DNA of 64,000 nucleotides from an uncultured Aquimarina sp. (GTDB lineage Bacteria; Bacteroidota; Bacteroidia; Flavobacteriales; Flavobacteriaceae): NCBI GenBank assembly GCA_947489685.1, contig CANLEM010000003.1, positions 785,283 to 849,282 of the forward strand, read 5' to 3'. Shown piece by piece: positions 45,455 to 53,678 of this stretch (position 1 is its first letter; each line of letters starts with the position of its first letter). The notes under the pieces were generated by a model. It saw only the letters and a program-made list of their open reading frames with translations, ran no database searches and was not told where the DNA came from. The position numbers and the translations under genes were made by a program.

Positions 45455-45588
45455 TCCCAACAATGTATAAAAAATAATAGCGCTTAATTACTAAAACGAA
45501 GTCATGTTATTATAAAAAAAGGTCTGTATTTAAACGAAAAACAAGGTAACAATTTACTCTGCTACGACACATGCATTAAACGTTAGCA
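45455..45588 (+). other. attC-like site 13 (134 bp)
   Basis: TCCCAAC matches the complement of the cassette 13 start (TGCCAAC) at 6/7. AATGTAT/ATGCATT and TAGCG/TGCTA arms; the right half shares GGTAACAATTTACTCTGCTA with family A. It ends in GTTAGCA. Confidence 0.72.
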
Positions 45589-45613
45589 CCAATCAATTCA
45601 AAATCAAACAAAA

Positions 45614-45991
45614 ATGAAAGTTACAGTCGAAAAAAATGAAAAGGTTGCCAACATGATATTTGCAACCATTTATCCGCTTTACCTAAATAAATTGGAAAAA
45701 AAGGGTAGAACAAAAGAAGAACTCAACCAAGTAATTAAATGGTTTACTGGATTTGATCAAGATGCCTTACAAGTACTTATTGATGAAAAAGTAACTTTTG
45801 GAACATTTTTTGAAAATGCTAAAATAAATCCAAACGCACATTTGATTAAAGGAGTCGTTTGTGGTTATCGAATTGAAGAAATAGAAGATGAATTTGAATT
45901 GTATAAACAATGCAGACGTATGGAAAAGCTGATTGATGAATTGGCAAGAGGTCGTAAAATGGAGAAAATTTTGCGTGAAGAAAAAAAGTAG
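45614..45991 (+). CDS. DUF2200 family protein (cassette 14)
   Basis: This 125-residue helical protein matches DUF2200 throughout: VANMIFATIYPLYLNKLEKKGRTKEELNQVI (about 11-41), FDQDALQVLIDEKVTFGTFF and GVVCGYRIEEIEDE. The function is unknown; small cytosolic members occur scattered in bacteria. It begins 31 bp into cassette 14. Confidence 0.9.
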   Translation: MKVTVEKNEKVANMIFATIYPLYLNKLEKKGRTKEELNQVIKWFTGFDQDALQVLIDEKVTFGTFFENAKINPNAHLIKGVVCGYRIEEIEDEFELYKQCRRMEKLIDELARGRKMEKILREEKK

Positions 45992-45998
45992 AAACTGA

Positions 45999-46061
45999 TG
46001 CTAATAATACCTATAGGCAATGTCTTTCGGGACACTGCACATGGCCAAACCACTGTGTGGC
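45999..46061 (+). other. attC-like site 14 (63 bp, degraded)
   Basis: TGCTAAT matches the complement of GTTAGCA at 6/7. The hairpin CAATGTC/GACACTG has a TTTCGG loop. The right core is GTGTGGC, not a proper GTTRRRY. The complement-like GCCACAT occurs at 47491, after the next gene. Confidence 0.5.
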
Positions 46062-46081
46062 ATTTGAAAAACTGAAATGAA

Positions 46082-47482
46082 GTGAACGAATCAAGACCAG
46101 AATATCTCAAACGAATAAACTTCGTATTAGATTTCATTGAAAAGAACCTTGACGCTGACTTGTCACTTGAATATTTATCTGAGAAAGCCAATTATTCACC
46201 TTATCACTTCCATAGAGTATTTTTAACAGTGGTTGACGAAAGATTAAACCAATTTGTCAATAGAAAACGGATTGAACGTATAGCTTCAATTCTACTTGTT
46301 AAACCTAACATTCCCTTAAAAGATTTAGCTTATAAATACGGTTTTAATAGTGATAATTCTTTTTCGAGAGCATTTAAAAAATACTATGGTGTTAGTCCTA
46401 CTAAATTTAAATCTGAAGGTAAAAAAATACTTAGCAAGATTGGTATAGAACCTTTTTCATCTGAAAAATACATTTGTTCAATTAACAATAGTAAAAACTG
46501 GACTAAGGTGAATGCACAAATAACAATAAAGGAACTTCCTGAACTAAAACTTGCTAGTATATCTCATATAGGAGAATTTGATAAAGTTGGCAATATGTTT
46601 CATAGATTAATGGAATGGGGACATCAAAAAAGAGTATTAGATACTTCAAATTTCAAAGCAATTACTGTTTATCACGATAATCCTAATGTTACTCAAACAT
46701 CAAAATTAAGATTCAGTACTTGTGTAACCATTAAAGAAAGCATCAAAACAGATGGAGAAATTAGACAACTAACATTAAATATGGGAGTTTATGCAGTTGG
46801 ACATTTTGAAATTAAGGCAGAGGAAATTTCCAAAGCGTGGAAAAGCATGTGTATTTGTGTAATTGAGAATGGTCATGAATTTAGAGATGGAGATTATTTT
46901 GAAATATATTATAATGATCACAGAACTCACCCTGAACAAAAATTCATAATAGACATTTGTATTCCACTTGAAAAAACAAATAATATTAAACTTGGAGAAA
47001 CAAGAAATGTAGACTTTTCGAGCAATGAGAAAAATAATAACCAATACAAAAAAAACATAAACTATCATCAGTTGATAGACTATATGAAAGAATTAAGAGC
47101 TTTTTTTCATAAAGAATATGAAACTTCCTTTAAACTTGGAAATATTTATCGAGAAAGTCCAGATTACTCCTATTTTTCATTAACTACAGAGAAGTTAAAA
47201 AAACAAAAACTTAAATTTGTTATCATCTTAGATCACAAAACTTTGTGTTTTTCAATTTGTCTTTCAGGTCAAAACAAAAGTATTCGAAAAAAGTATTGGA
47301 AAATTTTTGACGATAGTGATTGGAATAAATATCATTTGGCTGAGTCAATTGATAACAGTTTATCGATTATAGATCAAACTATTGTTAAAGAACCAAATTT
47401 TAATACTAAAAAAAGTTTAACTGAAAAAATTGAAAAGGAATCAATGAAGTTTATAACAGAACTTAGAGATATACTTGAATAA
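46082..47482 (+). CDS. AraC-type regulator with GyrI-like domain and extra C-terminal domain
   Basis: This 466-residue protein starts at GTG; the nearby ATG frame is closed. Residues about 8-110 carry AraC helix-turn-helix motifs (SPYHFHRVFLTVVDE, KYGFNSDNSFSRAFKKYYGVSPTKFK). A GyrI-like ligand-binding domain spans about 150-300 (ELPELKLASISHIGEFDKVG). An unrecognised C-terminal domain of about 150 residues resembles proteins that bind small molecules (AFFHKEYETSFKLG). A drug- or metabolite-responsive activator is likely. Confidence 0.85.
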   Translation: MNESRPEYLKRINFVLDFIEKNLDADLSLEYLSEKANYSPYHFHRVFLTVVDERLNQFVNRKRIERIASILLVKPNIPLKDLAYKYGFNSDNSFSRAFKKYYGVSPTKFKSEGKKILSKIGIEPFSSEKYICSINNSKNWTKVNAQITIKELPELKLASISHIGEFDKVGNMFHRLMEWGHQKRVLDTSNFKAITVYHDNPNVTQTSKLRFSTCVTIKESIKTDGEIRQLTLNMGVYAVGHFEIKAEEISKAWKSMCICVIENGHEFRDGDYFEIYYNDHRTHPEQKFIIDICIPLEKTNNIKLGETRNVDFSSNEKNNNQYKKNINYHQLIDYMKELRAFFHKEYETSFKLGNIYRESPDYSYFSLTTEKLKKQKLKFVIILDHKTLCFSICLSGQNKSIRKKYWKIFDDSDWNKYHLAESIDNSLSIIDQTIVKEPNFNTKKSLTEKIEKESMKFITELRDILE

Positions 47483-47511
47483 TAAAAAACGCCACATTTC
47501 AAGGAAATAAA

Positions 47512-47922
47512 TTACGCTTCTAAAATAATACTCGTTTTTGAAGCACCATACTCTGAGATTTTTTCAAGAAAGGAAATAAGATGCTTATTGTTTCTAAAAT
47601 AACCTAAAACGCATAAGCAATCATCACCAGTAATCCTATCACAACTTTGCACCTCTTCCATTGCTTGTATTTGTTTTTGAGCATCATTTGATCCTCTTTG
47701 CCCTCGGTGTATTACTAATGTTATATAGGCCTTAGTCTCAATGCCCAATTTTTCATGATTCACTTTTAGAGCATAGCCCTCGATTATGCCTTCTTCTTCC
47801 ATTTGCCTAACACGCTTGCCTATGGCGGGAGCAGATAACCCTACTTCTTTTCCAATATTAGCAAAGCTTTCTCTAGCATTAATTTTTAGCATTTCAAGTA
47901 TTTTTTTGTCTAACACATCCAT
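47512..47922 (-). CDS. Lrp/AsnC family regulator
   Basis: This 136-residue regulator has an N-terminal winged helix (LDKKILEMLKINARESFANIGKEVGLSAPAIGKRVRQMEEEG) and a short RAM domain with QIQAMEEVQSCDRITGDDCLCV. It is divergent from the YgjV-like/GNAT pair, with a perfect palindrome between them, so autoregulation and control of that pair are likely. Confidence 0.9.
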   Translation of the reverse strand: MDVLDKKILEMLKINARESFANIGKEVGLSAPAIGKRVRQMEEEGIIEGYALKVNHEKLGIETKAYITLVIHRGQRGSNDAQKQIQAMEEVQSCDRITGDDCLCVLGYFRNNKHLISFLEKISEYGASKTSIILEA

Positions 47923-47948
47923 TTACAATCGTAATTTAATTAATCCAT

Positions 47949-47965
47949 ATTCGATAATATCGAAT
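47949..47965. promoter_or_regulatory. Candidate AsnC/Lrp operator
   Basis: ATTCGATA-A-TATCGAAT is a perfect palindrome with 8-bp arms located 27 bp upstream of the AsnC start, in the divergent region. A half-site AATTCGATTATAAA lies about 20 bp to its right. A TATATTTG box at 48019-48026 fits the -7 element for the rightward genes. Confidence 0.5.
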
Positions 47966-48088
47966 TCAAATATACAATTATTAATTCGATTATAAACTAA
48001 AAAAAAGATAATGCATTCTATATTTGTATTACACTATTTAAACAGAATAGTTTTTAGTATAAATTAATCAAACAGAAAAAGATAAAAC

Positions 48089-48325
48089 ATGAGTCCATAT
48101 TTAATTGATAGTATTGGTTATATAGCGCTGGTTATCAATCTATATTCTATGTCCGCCAAAGGCGAATATAAACTACGTTTAATATCACTAATCGCAAATA
48201 CAGGTTACATTTTATATGGTGCATTAATTAGTGCTACACCAATAATTGTAGGCTGCACAATTGCTGTATTGCTTCATGGTTATCATATAAGAAGATTACG
48301 AACAAATAAGAATAGCAATGATTAA
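48089..48325 (+). CDS. Small YgjV-like membrane protein
   Basis: This 78-residue protein has two to three membrane segments (IDSIGYIALVINLYSMSA, ISLIANTGYILYGALISATPIIVGCTIAVLL). It resembles a half-length YgjV-type inner-membrane protein. It overlaps the following GNAT gene by 8 nt, indicating one operon. Function unknown. Confidence 0.75.
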   Translation: MSPYLIDSIGYIALVINLYSMSAKGEYKLRLISLIANTGYILYGALISATPIIVGCTIAVLLHGYHIRRLRTNKNSND

Positions 48326-48833
48326 AATAAAAAAAGCTACCAAAGCAGATATAGAAGTTCTGGCACTTCTAGGTCGACTAACATGGGCCGAATCTCATGG
48401 GCATTATATCGAAGATAAAAACGATGTATCAAAATACCTTAAAGAGAATTTTTCTGTTTTTAAAACGAAACAGAATATAAACAATCCTAAGCAACTTTTC
48501 TATATTATTTATGTTGATGATTTACCTGTTGGTTATGCAAAACTAGTAGTAAATGCATCAAACCAAAATGTTACATCACAAAACAGTTGTCAATTAGAAC
48601 GAATTTTCATCCTAAATGATTTTATCCCCTTAAAGATTGGACAACAGTTACTAACTTTTGTTGAAGAGCAAGCCAAAAAATTGCAATTTGATACCATGTG
48701 GCTCACCGTTTACATAAAAAACAATAGAGCCATTAGATTTTATGAAAGAAATGAATTTAAAAACGCTGGAGAATTAAATTTTATAGTTAATGGAAAAGGC
48801 TACGAAAATATAGTTTTCTCAAAAAAAATATAA
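48318..48833 (+). CDS. GNAT family N-acetyltransferase
   Basis: This 171-residue protein has the GNAT fold: N-terminal KIKKATKADIEVLALLGRLTW, the acetyl-CoA-binding region LERIFILNDFIPLKIGQQLL (about 93-112), and WLTVYIKNNRAIRFYERNEFKNAG. A small-molecule or protein N-acetyltransferase of unknown acceptor. It overlaps the YgjV-like gene. Confidence 0.9.
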   Translation: MIKIKKATKADIEVLALLGRLTWAESHGHYIEDKNDVSKYLKENFSVFKTKQNINNPKQLFYIIYVDDLPVGYAKLVVNASNQNVTSQNSCQLERIFILNDFIPLKIGQQLLTFVEEQAKKLQFDTMWLTVYIKNNRAIRFYERNEFKNAGELNFIVNGKGYENIVFSKKI

Positions 48834-49156
48834 ATATGTAAGACTACCGAAAATCTGGGAATAGAAGAAAAACTCCTGTCAACAATGTATAAGAGAACAT
48901 AGGAGTTTTGGGTGTAATCCAAAGGTCTGCATTTATTTGCAAAGTCGCCAACTATAAAATTTACGGTTCGTTTTTATTTTATATTTTGGTAACTGTAATC
49001 CTTCGGTAGGTATTTAAAAAAGATGATACAAGTAAAATATTTATATTTGGCTTAGTGCCAATTCGAATCGTATTGCCTATCACCTGCCCTGCGTTTCTTA
49101 TACGAGACGTTATACATAAACTAAAAAACCTTTAAAAAAATAGATTCAAATTTTCA
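48834..49156. other. Intergenic 323 bp containing an attC-like site (family B)
   Basis: TGTCAAC (48877) begins the site, with left arm AATGTATAAG...CATAGGAG. The right arm CCTGCCCTGCGTTTCTTATAC ends in GTTATAC (49109-49115), for 239 bp in all. It resembles site 11. No complementary GTTGACA start was found upstream, so the preceding cassette start is lost. Confidence 0.62.
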
Positions 49157-49975
49157 ATGAATATCATTAAATTTCTAAAAGAAAATATCAACTTTTCGAA
49201 TTTCTGGATACGAAACGGATTTAATCTTCTAATTCTTTCTCTGGTGGTTAATCACCTCACAGATCCCAAAAATTTCCCTTTAAATGACTCCTATAGCTTC
49301 CCTTGGCTCTCTATTCTAATTTCAATTTTGATAGGAAGTATGATAATAGTTATTGGCAACTTTAATTTTAGGTATTATAAAGGTAAGTACTTTGTTCAAA
49401 AAATCAATACTCAAATACTTTTACGCTTTCTATTTTCAACCTTAGGTTATATTTCCATTGCATATATTCTATTTTATCTTGTTGTAGTGAAGCTGGTAAA
49501 TGAAAATTATGATGTATACGGTTTTTTAATAGGTATTTCTATCTCATTACTTTTGAGCACAATCGCAATCGCTATTTTATTCTCAAAAGACATTTACAAA
49601 CTTCACAAACTTGCATCCATATATGGAAAACTTAAAGTCCAGCAAGGCAGTAAAATAACCTTGATCAACTATACCGAAATTGCTTTTATTTATAGTGAAA
49701 ATAAAATAGTTTACATTGCAAAAACCGACGGAACTACAATCATTACAGACTTCACACTCAATGAAGTTGAAAATGAAGTAAGTGAACAAAGTTTTTATAG
49801 AGCAAATAGACAAACCATTCTTCATATTCATTCTATTGAACAAGTTCAGTCAATAGAAAACGGAAAATTATCTGTAATACTTAAATCTACTATTGCTGGC
49901 AAAAAAACTTTTCAAATAAACATTAGTAGATATAAAAAACAAGAATTTATGAACTGGTTTAAGGGTAAGCTATAA
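49157..49975 (+). CDS. Membrane-bound LytTR family regulator
   Basis: This 272-residue protein has four N-terminal membrane segments (about 20-130). A C-terminal LytTR DNA-binding domain (about 165-270) follows, with GSKITLINYTEIAFIYSENKIVYI and FYRANRQTILHIHSI. Such proteins sense membrane events directly without a separate kinase. It begins 42 bp after the GTTATAC core. The following gene is a CPBP-type protease it may control. Confidence 0.88.
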   Translation: MNIIKFLKENINFSNFWIRNGFNLLILSLVVNHLTDPKNFPLNDSYSFPWLSILISILIGSMIIVIGNFNFRYYKGKYFVQKINTQILLRFLFSTLGYISIAYILFYLVVVKLVNENYDVYGFLIGISISLLLSTIAIAILFSKDIYKLHKLASIYGKLKVQQGSKITLINYTEIAFIYSENKIVYIAKTDGTTIITDFTLNEVENEVSEQSFYRANRQTILHIHSIEQVQSIENGKLSVILKSTIAGKKTFQINISRYKKQEFMNWFKGKL

Positions 49976-50090
49976 AATGTAATGATTATTCAGCTGTTAT
50001 TTTGATACCATTCAGTAAAAATAAGCTGTACATCACTGTTAATCTTGGTTTATCGTTTTTACTTCGCTTAAAATTAAAAACGATAAAAAA

Positions 50091-50741
50091 ATGACTAAGA
50101 CCTTTTTAACTACAAAATTAACACCTGTAATCGCTATTATTCTTTGTTGTATTCTATTCCTATCGGGATATTTTCAAGTGATCCTAGCGGCTTTAATATT
50201 ATTATTAGCGAGTGCTATAGAGTATAAAAAAGATATATTTAGATCTTTAGGCTTTCAACGCAAAAGAATACAGGTAAAAAGTCTATTAATAACAGCTCCC
50301 CTATTTGGTGCAATTCTTTTTCTGTTTTATTTCTATGTAATGGTGCCAAGTGTTACTTATCTTACAGGACAACCCATGGACTTTTCTGTTTTCGAAACTT
50401 ATACGGGGAACTTGCCTGCCACAATGAATTTACTTGTTTTTATATGGATATCCGCAGCGTTCTGCGAAGAAATTGTGTTTAGAGGGTATTTAATGAGGCA
50501 GTTTACTAAGTTTTTTGGGTCAAGCAAAATAAGTCTTGTAGTTAACATACTAATCTTTGGCTTTATTTTTGGATGGATTCACTCGTATCAAGGAATAAGT
50601 GGTCAAATAGTAACAGGTATTCTAGGTATGCTCTTTGCTATCATTTTTCATGTTCGTAAGAACGATTTGTGGTTCAATATCGCTGCTCACGGTTTTTTTG
50701 ACACCGTTGCTTTACTATTTATATACAATGGCTGGGGTTAA
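50091..50741 (+). CDS. CPBP family intramembrane metalloprotease
   Basis: This 216-residue polytopic protein has Abi/CAAX-protease motifs: EEIVFRGYLMRQF (EExxxR, about 125-137), FGFIFGWIHSYQG (FxxxH, about 157-169) and AHGFFDTVA. The family includes prenyl-protein-type proteases and bacteriocin immunity proteins. It lies downstream of the LytTR regulator in the same orientation, with a 115-bp gap. Confidence 0.92.
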   Translation: MTKTFLTTKLTPVIAIILCCILFLSGYFQVILAALILLLASAIEYKKDIFRSLGFQRKRIQVKSLLITAPLFGAILFLFYFYVMVPSVTYLTGQPMDFSVFETYTGNLPATMNLLVFIWISAAFCEEIVFRGYLMRQFTKFFGSSKISLVVNILIFGFIFGWIHSYQGISGQIVTGILGMLFAIIFHVRKNDLWFNIAAHGFFDTVALLFIYNGWG

Positions 50742-50967
50742 GCCTCAAGAAAACAAAACTTTTGTATCGCTAAAACGTGCACTTAAAAACCCAAGAAATG
50801 TTTTATAATAATGTAGTCATTAAAGCACACCAAGTCATCCATCAGGGGAACTTAAGTCATTTGGTTTGCATTTTTTTATTATCTTTCTTTATCGAAAAAG
50901 TATCGTTTTAAAAAATCGCTACATTTCATACGCACCATCGCTGGGAGTAACTTAAGTAAACAAAATA
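50742..50967. other. Intergenic 226 bp with possible attC remnant
   Basis: TTATAATAATGTAGTC near 50803 and CGCTACATTTCATACGC near 50920 look like separated left and right attC arms, but no GTTRRRY core remains. Otherwise AT-rich DNA. Confidence 0.3.
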
Positions 50968-51372
50968 ATGACATATTACGAAAAAGAACTTAGTAGGATT
51001 CGTAGCATTATTTATTCAAATGTAGGACAAATTAATACCGTAATTGGAATCCGAAATTATATCGACAATAATTATGATGTAAATTTAAATTTGGACTTAT
51101 TGTCTCATATACATTTTGTTTCCAAATATCATATGTTACGCTTGTTTAAAAAATATTATGGACTAACTCCAAGACAGTACTTAATTGACAAACGAATCAA
51201 AAAATCTAAAGAGCATTTGATAAATGGATTGTCGGTAACTGAAACCTGTTTTGCTGTTGGATTTGAAAGTGTAGGTTCGTTCAGCACTTTATTTAAAACA
51301 AAAACAGGACAATCACCTACGGAATTTCTAAAAGAGCAACTTTCAAGAAGTAAAATATATTCGGAATTCTGA
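50968..51372 (+). CDS. Short AraC family regulator
   Basis: This 134-residue protein consists almost only of the two AraC helix-turn-helix motifs: LLSHIHFVSKYHMLRLFKKYYGLTPRQYL and ETCFAVGFESVGSFSTLFKTKTGQSPTEFL. It has no sensor domain. It is immediately followed (24 bp) by a VOC-family gene it probably regulates. Confidence 0.88.
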   Translation: MTYYEKELSRIRSIIYSNVGQINTVIGIRNYIDNNYDVNLNLDLLSHIHFVSKYHMLRLFKKYYGLTPRQYLIDKRIKKSKEHLINGLSVTETCFAVGFESVGSFSTLFKTKTGQSPTEFLKEQLSRSKIYSEF

Positions 51373-51396
51373 ACTTTGACGTATAAATAAACAAAG

Positions 51397-51792
51397 ATGA
51401 AAGTAACACTAATTAGTATTCCCGTTAGGGACCAAGAAAAAGCTTTAAAATTTTATACTGAGAAATTAGGCTTCTTAAAAAAGAAGGATGTACCATTAGA
51501 AGGTGGTAATAGGTGGTTGACCCTAGTTTCTGCAGAATGGCAGGATGGGCCCGAATTATTATTAGAACCTGCACCCAACCATTTCGAACCATGTAAGGTA
51601 TTTCAAGATGCATTAATGGAAGCAGGATTTCCGTACACGCAATTTGATGTTGACAATGTTGACGCCCAATATGAAAGATTGACGAAAATTGGTGTAGAAT
51701 TTAGTATGAAACCAACCGAAATGGGAACTGTAAAAGTTGCTGTTTTAAATGATACCTGCGGAAATAATATTCAGTTGGTAGAGGAATTGTAA
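51397..51792 (+). CDS. VOC family (glyoxalase-like) protein
   Basis: This 131-residue protein has the two-module VOC fold: VTLISIPVRDQEKALKFYTEKLGF, WQDGPELLLEP, and VAVLNDTCGNNIQLVEE with the last metal-ligand-position Glu/Gln. It is a member of the glyoxalase/bleomycin-resistance/dioxygenase superfamily; substrate unknown. Paired with the upstream AraC regulator. Confidence 0.9.
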   Translation: MKVTLISIPVRDQEKALKFYTEKLGFLKKKDVPLEGGNRWLTLVSAEWQDGPELLLEPAPNHFEPCKVFQDALMEAGFPYTQFDVDNVDAQYERLTKIGVEFSMKPTEMGTVKVAVLNDTCGNNIQLVEEL

Positions 51793-51794
51793 AA

Positions 51795-51987
51795 ACATAA
51801 CTACCAATAAAATATATAGTGTTTGGCTAGTATGTGTCAAATCGTATGAATTATTATCTACGAAAATCTCAAATTATTAAAATCGAATTTTAAGAGTATT
51901 ACGTTAAAATAAAAAAAATTGCCTAAGTGCTTAATCAAAAGTTCACTACTTTTAATTCCCGTACTAACCATAATCAAGACGTTATGA
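51795..51987 (+). other. attC-like site (193 bp, distal)
   Basis: It begins ACATAAC right after the VOC stop and ends GTTATGA (51981-51987). Arms TGG.TAGTA and TACTAACCA pair. The right half repeats the block seen at 40930-40980. No cassette start complementary to ACATAAC was found upstream. Confidence 0.58.
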
Positions 51988-52982
51988 TTAATACTATTAA
52001 TAGAAACTTAATATCGAAAATAGCTTTAATAATACTCATATTTCCAATAAGCTTAATTTATTCTCGGGCAGAAAGGAGTCCATGTCTCAGAAATCAACCC
52101 GTTACTGCTTATCATATTAAAGAAAATAAAATTTTTCTGTTTGGAGGTTATTGTAGCACTGAAAAAAAACGATTAAATGATCTTTGGGCATTTGATGGTA
52201 TGCGTTGGGAATCAATTAATGTAAAAACTGCTCCCGAACCACGAAGTGGACATTCAATGATATACGACTCATTCGGGGAGCGTCTATTAGTATTTGGTGG
52301 AAAAAATGAAAAAGGAGAATTACTCAACGACTTGTGGTCCTGGAATGGTACCAATTGGCTGCTGCTAAACAATAGTGGTCCACCTCCAAGACAGTCTCAT
52401 CGAATGATTTTTAATAACGACAATGGTGATATTTTCCTTTTTGGGGGTTCTAACGCCGCAAAACAATCACTAAATGACACATGGGTTTTTAATCATGGAA
52501 AGTGGACAAAATTGAATAGACAAAATTCTCCCCCTCCTCGATTACAACACACACTAATCTACGATCAACTGAGGAAAAAAATTGTATTATTTGGTGGTTT
52601 TGATAAAACTGAAGAAAAGAAAATTATTTATGGCGATACCTGGGAATGGAGCTCAGCACAAGGTTGGAAATTAAAGGATAAGAATGAGAAAATAGCCAGA
52701 GATCATCATGCCATGGTTTATGATCCTGAATCAAAAACTACTATTCTATTTGGGGGTTATAACCAGGGATACTTAGGAGATACATGGAGTTGGAACGGTA
52801 AAAAATGGATATTAAGAGCAGTAAATGGCCCTTCCAGAGCCGGAAAGCCAGGGTTAATGTATAACAACTTCGAAAAATGTGTTGTGCTATTCGGGGGTGG
52901 AAATAAGCAAAACATGTATTTAATGGATTTTTGGCAATTTAGTGGGACAACTAATTTGTGGAGTATGTATCCAAAAAAATAA
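51984..52982 (+). CDS. Kelch-repeat beta-propeller protein
   Basis: This 332-residue exported protein starts at the ATG inside the recombination core (G-TTATGA); the track's upstream start runs back through the attC-like site. After a signal-like segment (about 8-28, IALIILIFPISLIYS) come six or so kelch repeats, each with HSMIYD or HRMIFN, LFGG and LNDLWSW-type motifs. It is probably a periplasmic or surface interaction protein. Confidence 0.85.
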   Translation: MINTINRNLISKIALIILIFPISLIYSRAERSPCLRNQPVTAYHIKENKIFLFGGYCSTEKKRLNDLWAFDGMRWESINVKTAPEPRSGHSMIYDSFGERLLVFGGKNEKGELLNDLWSWNGTNWLLLNNSGPPPRQSHRMIFNNDNGDIFLFGGSNAAKQSLNDTWVFNHGKWTKLNRQNSPPPRLQHTLIYDQLRKKIVLFGGFDKTEEKKIIYGDTWEWSSAQGWKLKDKNEKIARDHHAMVYDPESKTTILFGGYNQGYLGDTWSWNGKKWILRAVNGPSRAGKPGLMYNNFEKCVVLFGGGNKQNMYLMDFWQFSGTTNLWSMYPKK

Positions 52983-53087
52983 TTGTAACCAAAGCAAAAA
53001 AAGATCATGACACCAAATAAACAGTACTAAAACAGGTATTTATTCTAACCGCAAATCGTAATTTTTGAAAAATCTAGAATTAAACAA

Positions 53088-53534
53088 ATGAATACAGATG
53101 AATTAACAACTTTTTTTGAAAGAGACCTGAACAAATTAATCACCGAAATAGAACTCTACAAAAAGGAAGAAAATATTTGGCGAGTAGAAAAAAACATCTC
53201 TAATTCGGCAGGAAATTTAACCTTACATTTAATTGGAAACTTGCACACATTTATCGGAAAAGAAATAGGAAAAACAAACTATTTTAGAAATAGAGAGCTT
53301 GAGTTTACTCAAAACAATGTTCCAAGAAAAGAATTGATTGATAGTATAAATGATACTATAGAAATGGTTAAGAAATCACTAGCTTTTCTTACAAACCAAG
53401 AATTGAAAAAAGAGTATCCAATTTTGAAGTTTACGAAAGTAGAAACAAACGAATACTTACTAGTTCATTTGATAAGTCATCTTACTTATCACCTTGGACA
53501 AATAAATTATCATAGAAGACTAATAGATGAATAA
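53088..53534 (+). CDS. DinB-like (DUF1572) protein
   Basis: This 148-residue four-helix-bundle protein has the DinB/DUF1572 pattern: NSAGNLTLHLIGNLHTFIG (His in helix 2), and a C-terminal LLVHLISHLTYHLGQINYHRRL (His pair). These form the usual metal site. Function is unknown; relatives include thiol-dependent transferases. Confidence 0.85.
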   Translation: MNTDELTTFFERDLNKLITEIELYKKEENIWRVEKNISNSAGNLTLHLIGNLHTFIGKEIGKTNYFRNRELEFTQNNVPRKELIDSINDTIEMVKKSLAFLTNQELKKEYPILKFTKVETNEYLLVHLISHLTYHLGQINYHRRLIDE

Positions 53535-53678
53535 AAAATTATGCTAACATTATGCACATAAAATCAGGCGACTAGCAGGGAATCGAAGAATCCAAACACG
53601 CCTCTCGATTAGCCAATAGATAAATATAATATGATTAATAAAGTAACCATACACGAGTACGTTGTAGCCAATTTGATA
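53535..53678. other. Short gap with attC-like left arm
   Basis: TATGCTAACATTATGCACATAAAATCAGGCG (TGCTAAC core at 53542-53548) looks like the left end of an attC-like site just after the DinB stop. A right arm and GTTRRRY core are not recognisable before the next gene. Confidence 0.35.

Larger units (their letters stand above)
28466..47497 (+). mobile_element. Integron-like gene-cassette array with adjacent tyrosine recombinase
   Basis: After the recombinase, units are arranged head to tail. Each starts with TTRRRY-like bases after a G and ends with a 7-mer reverse-complementary to its own start. That 7-mer begins an imperfect hairpin ending at the next GTTRRRY. Cassettes 1-9 (29639-36804) match at 7/7 or more, cassette 10 at 6/7, and cassettes 12-14 at about 6/7. 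This is the R''/R' relation of integron attC sites. Cassette 11 is broken and followed by about 5 kb of ordinary genes. The right boundary is uncertain; decayed sites continue to about 59.7 kb. Confidence 0.85.

Noticed and set aside
46055-47497. Cassette 15 (AraC/GyrI gene) as a fully valid cassette
   Set aside because: Its start core GTGTGGC lacks the GTT and its end GCCACAT has no following hairpin; the 6/7 match may be chance, so it is only used as a tentative right boundary.
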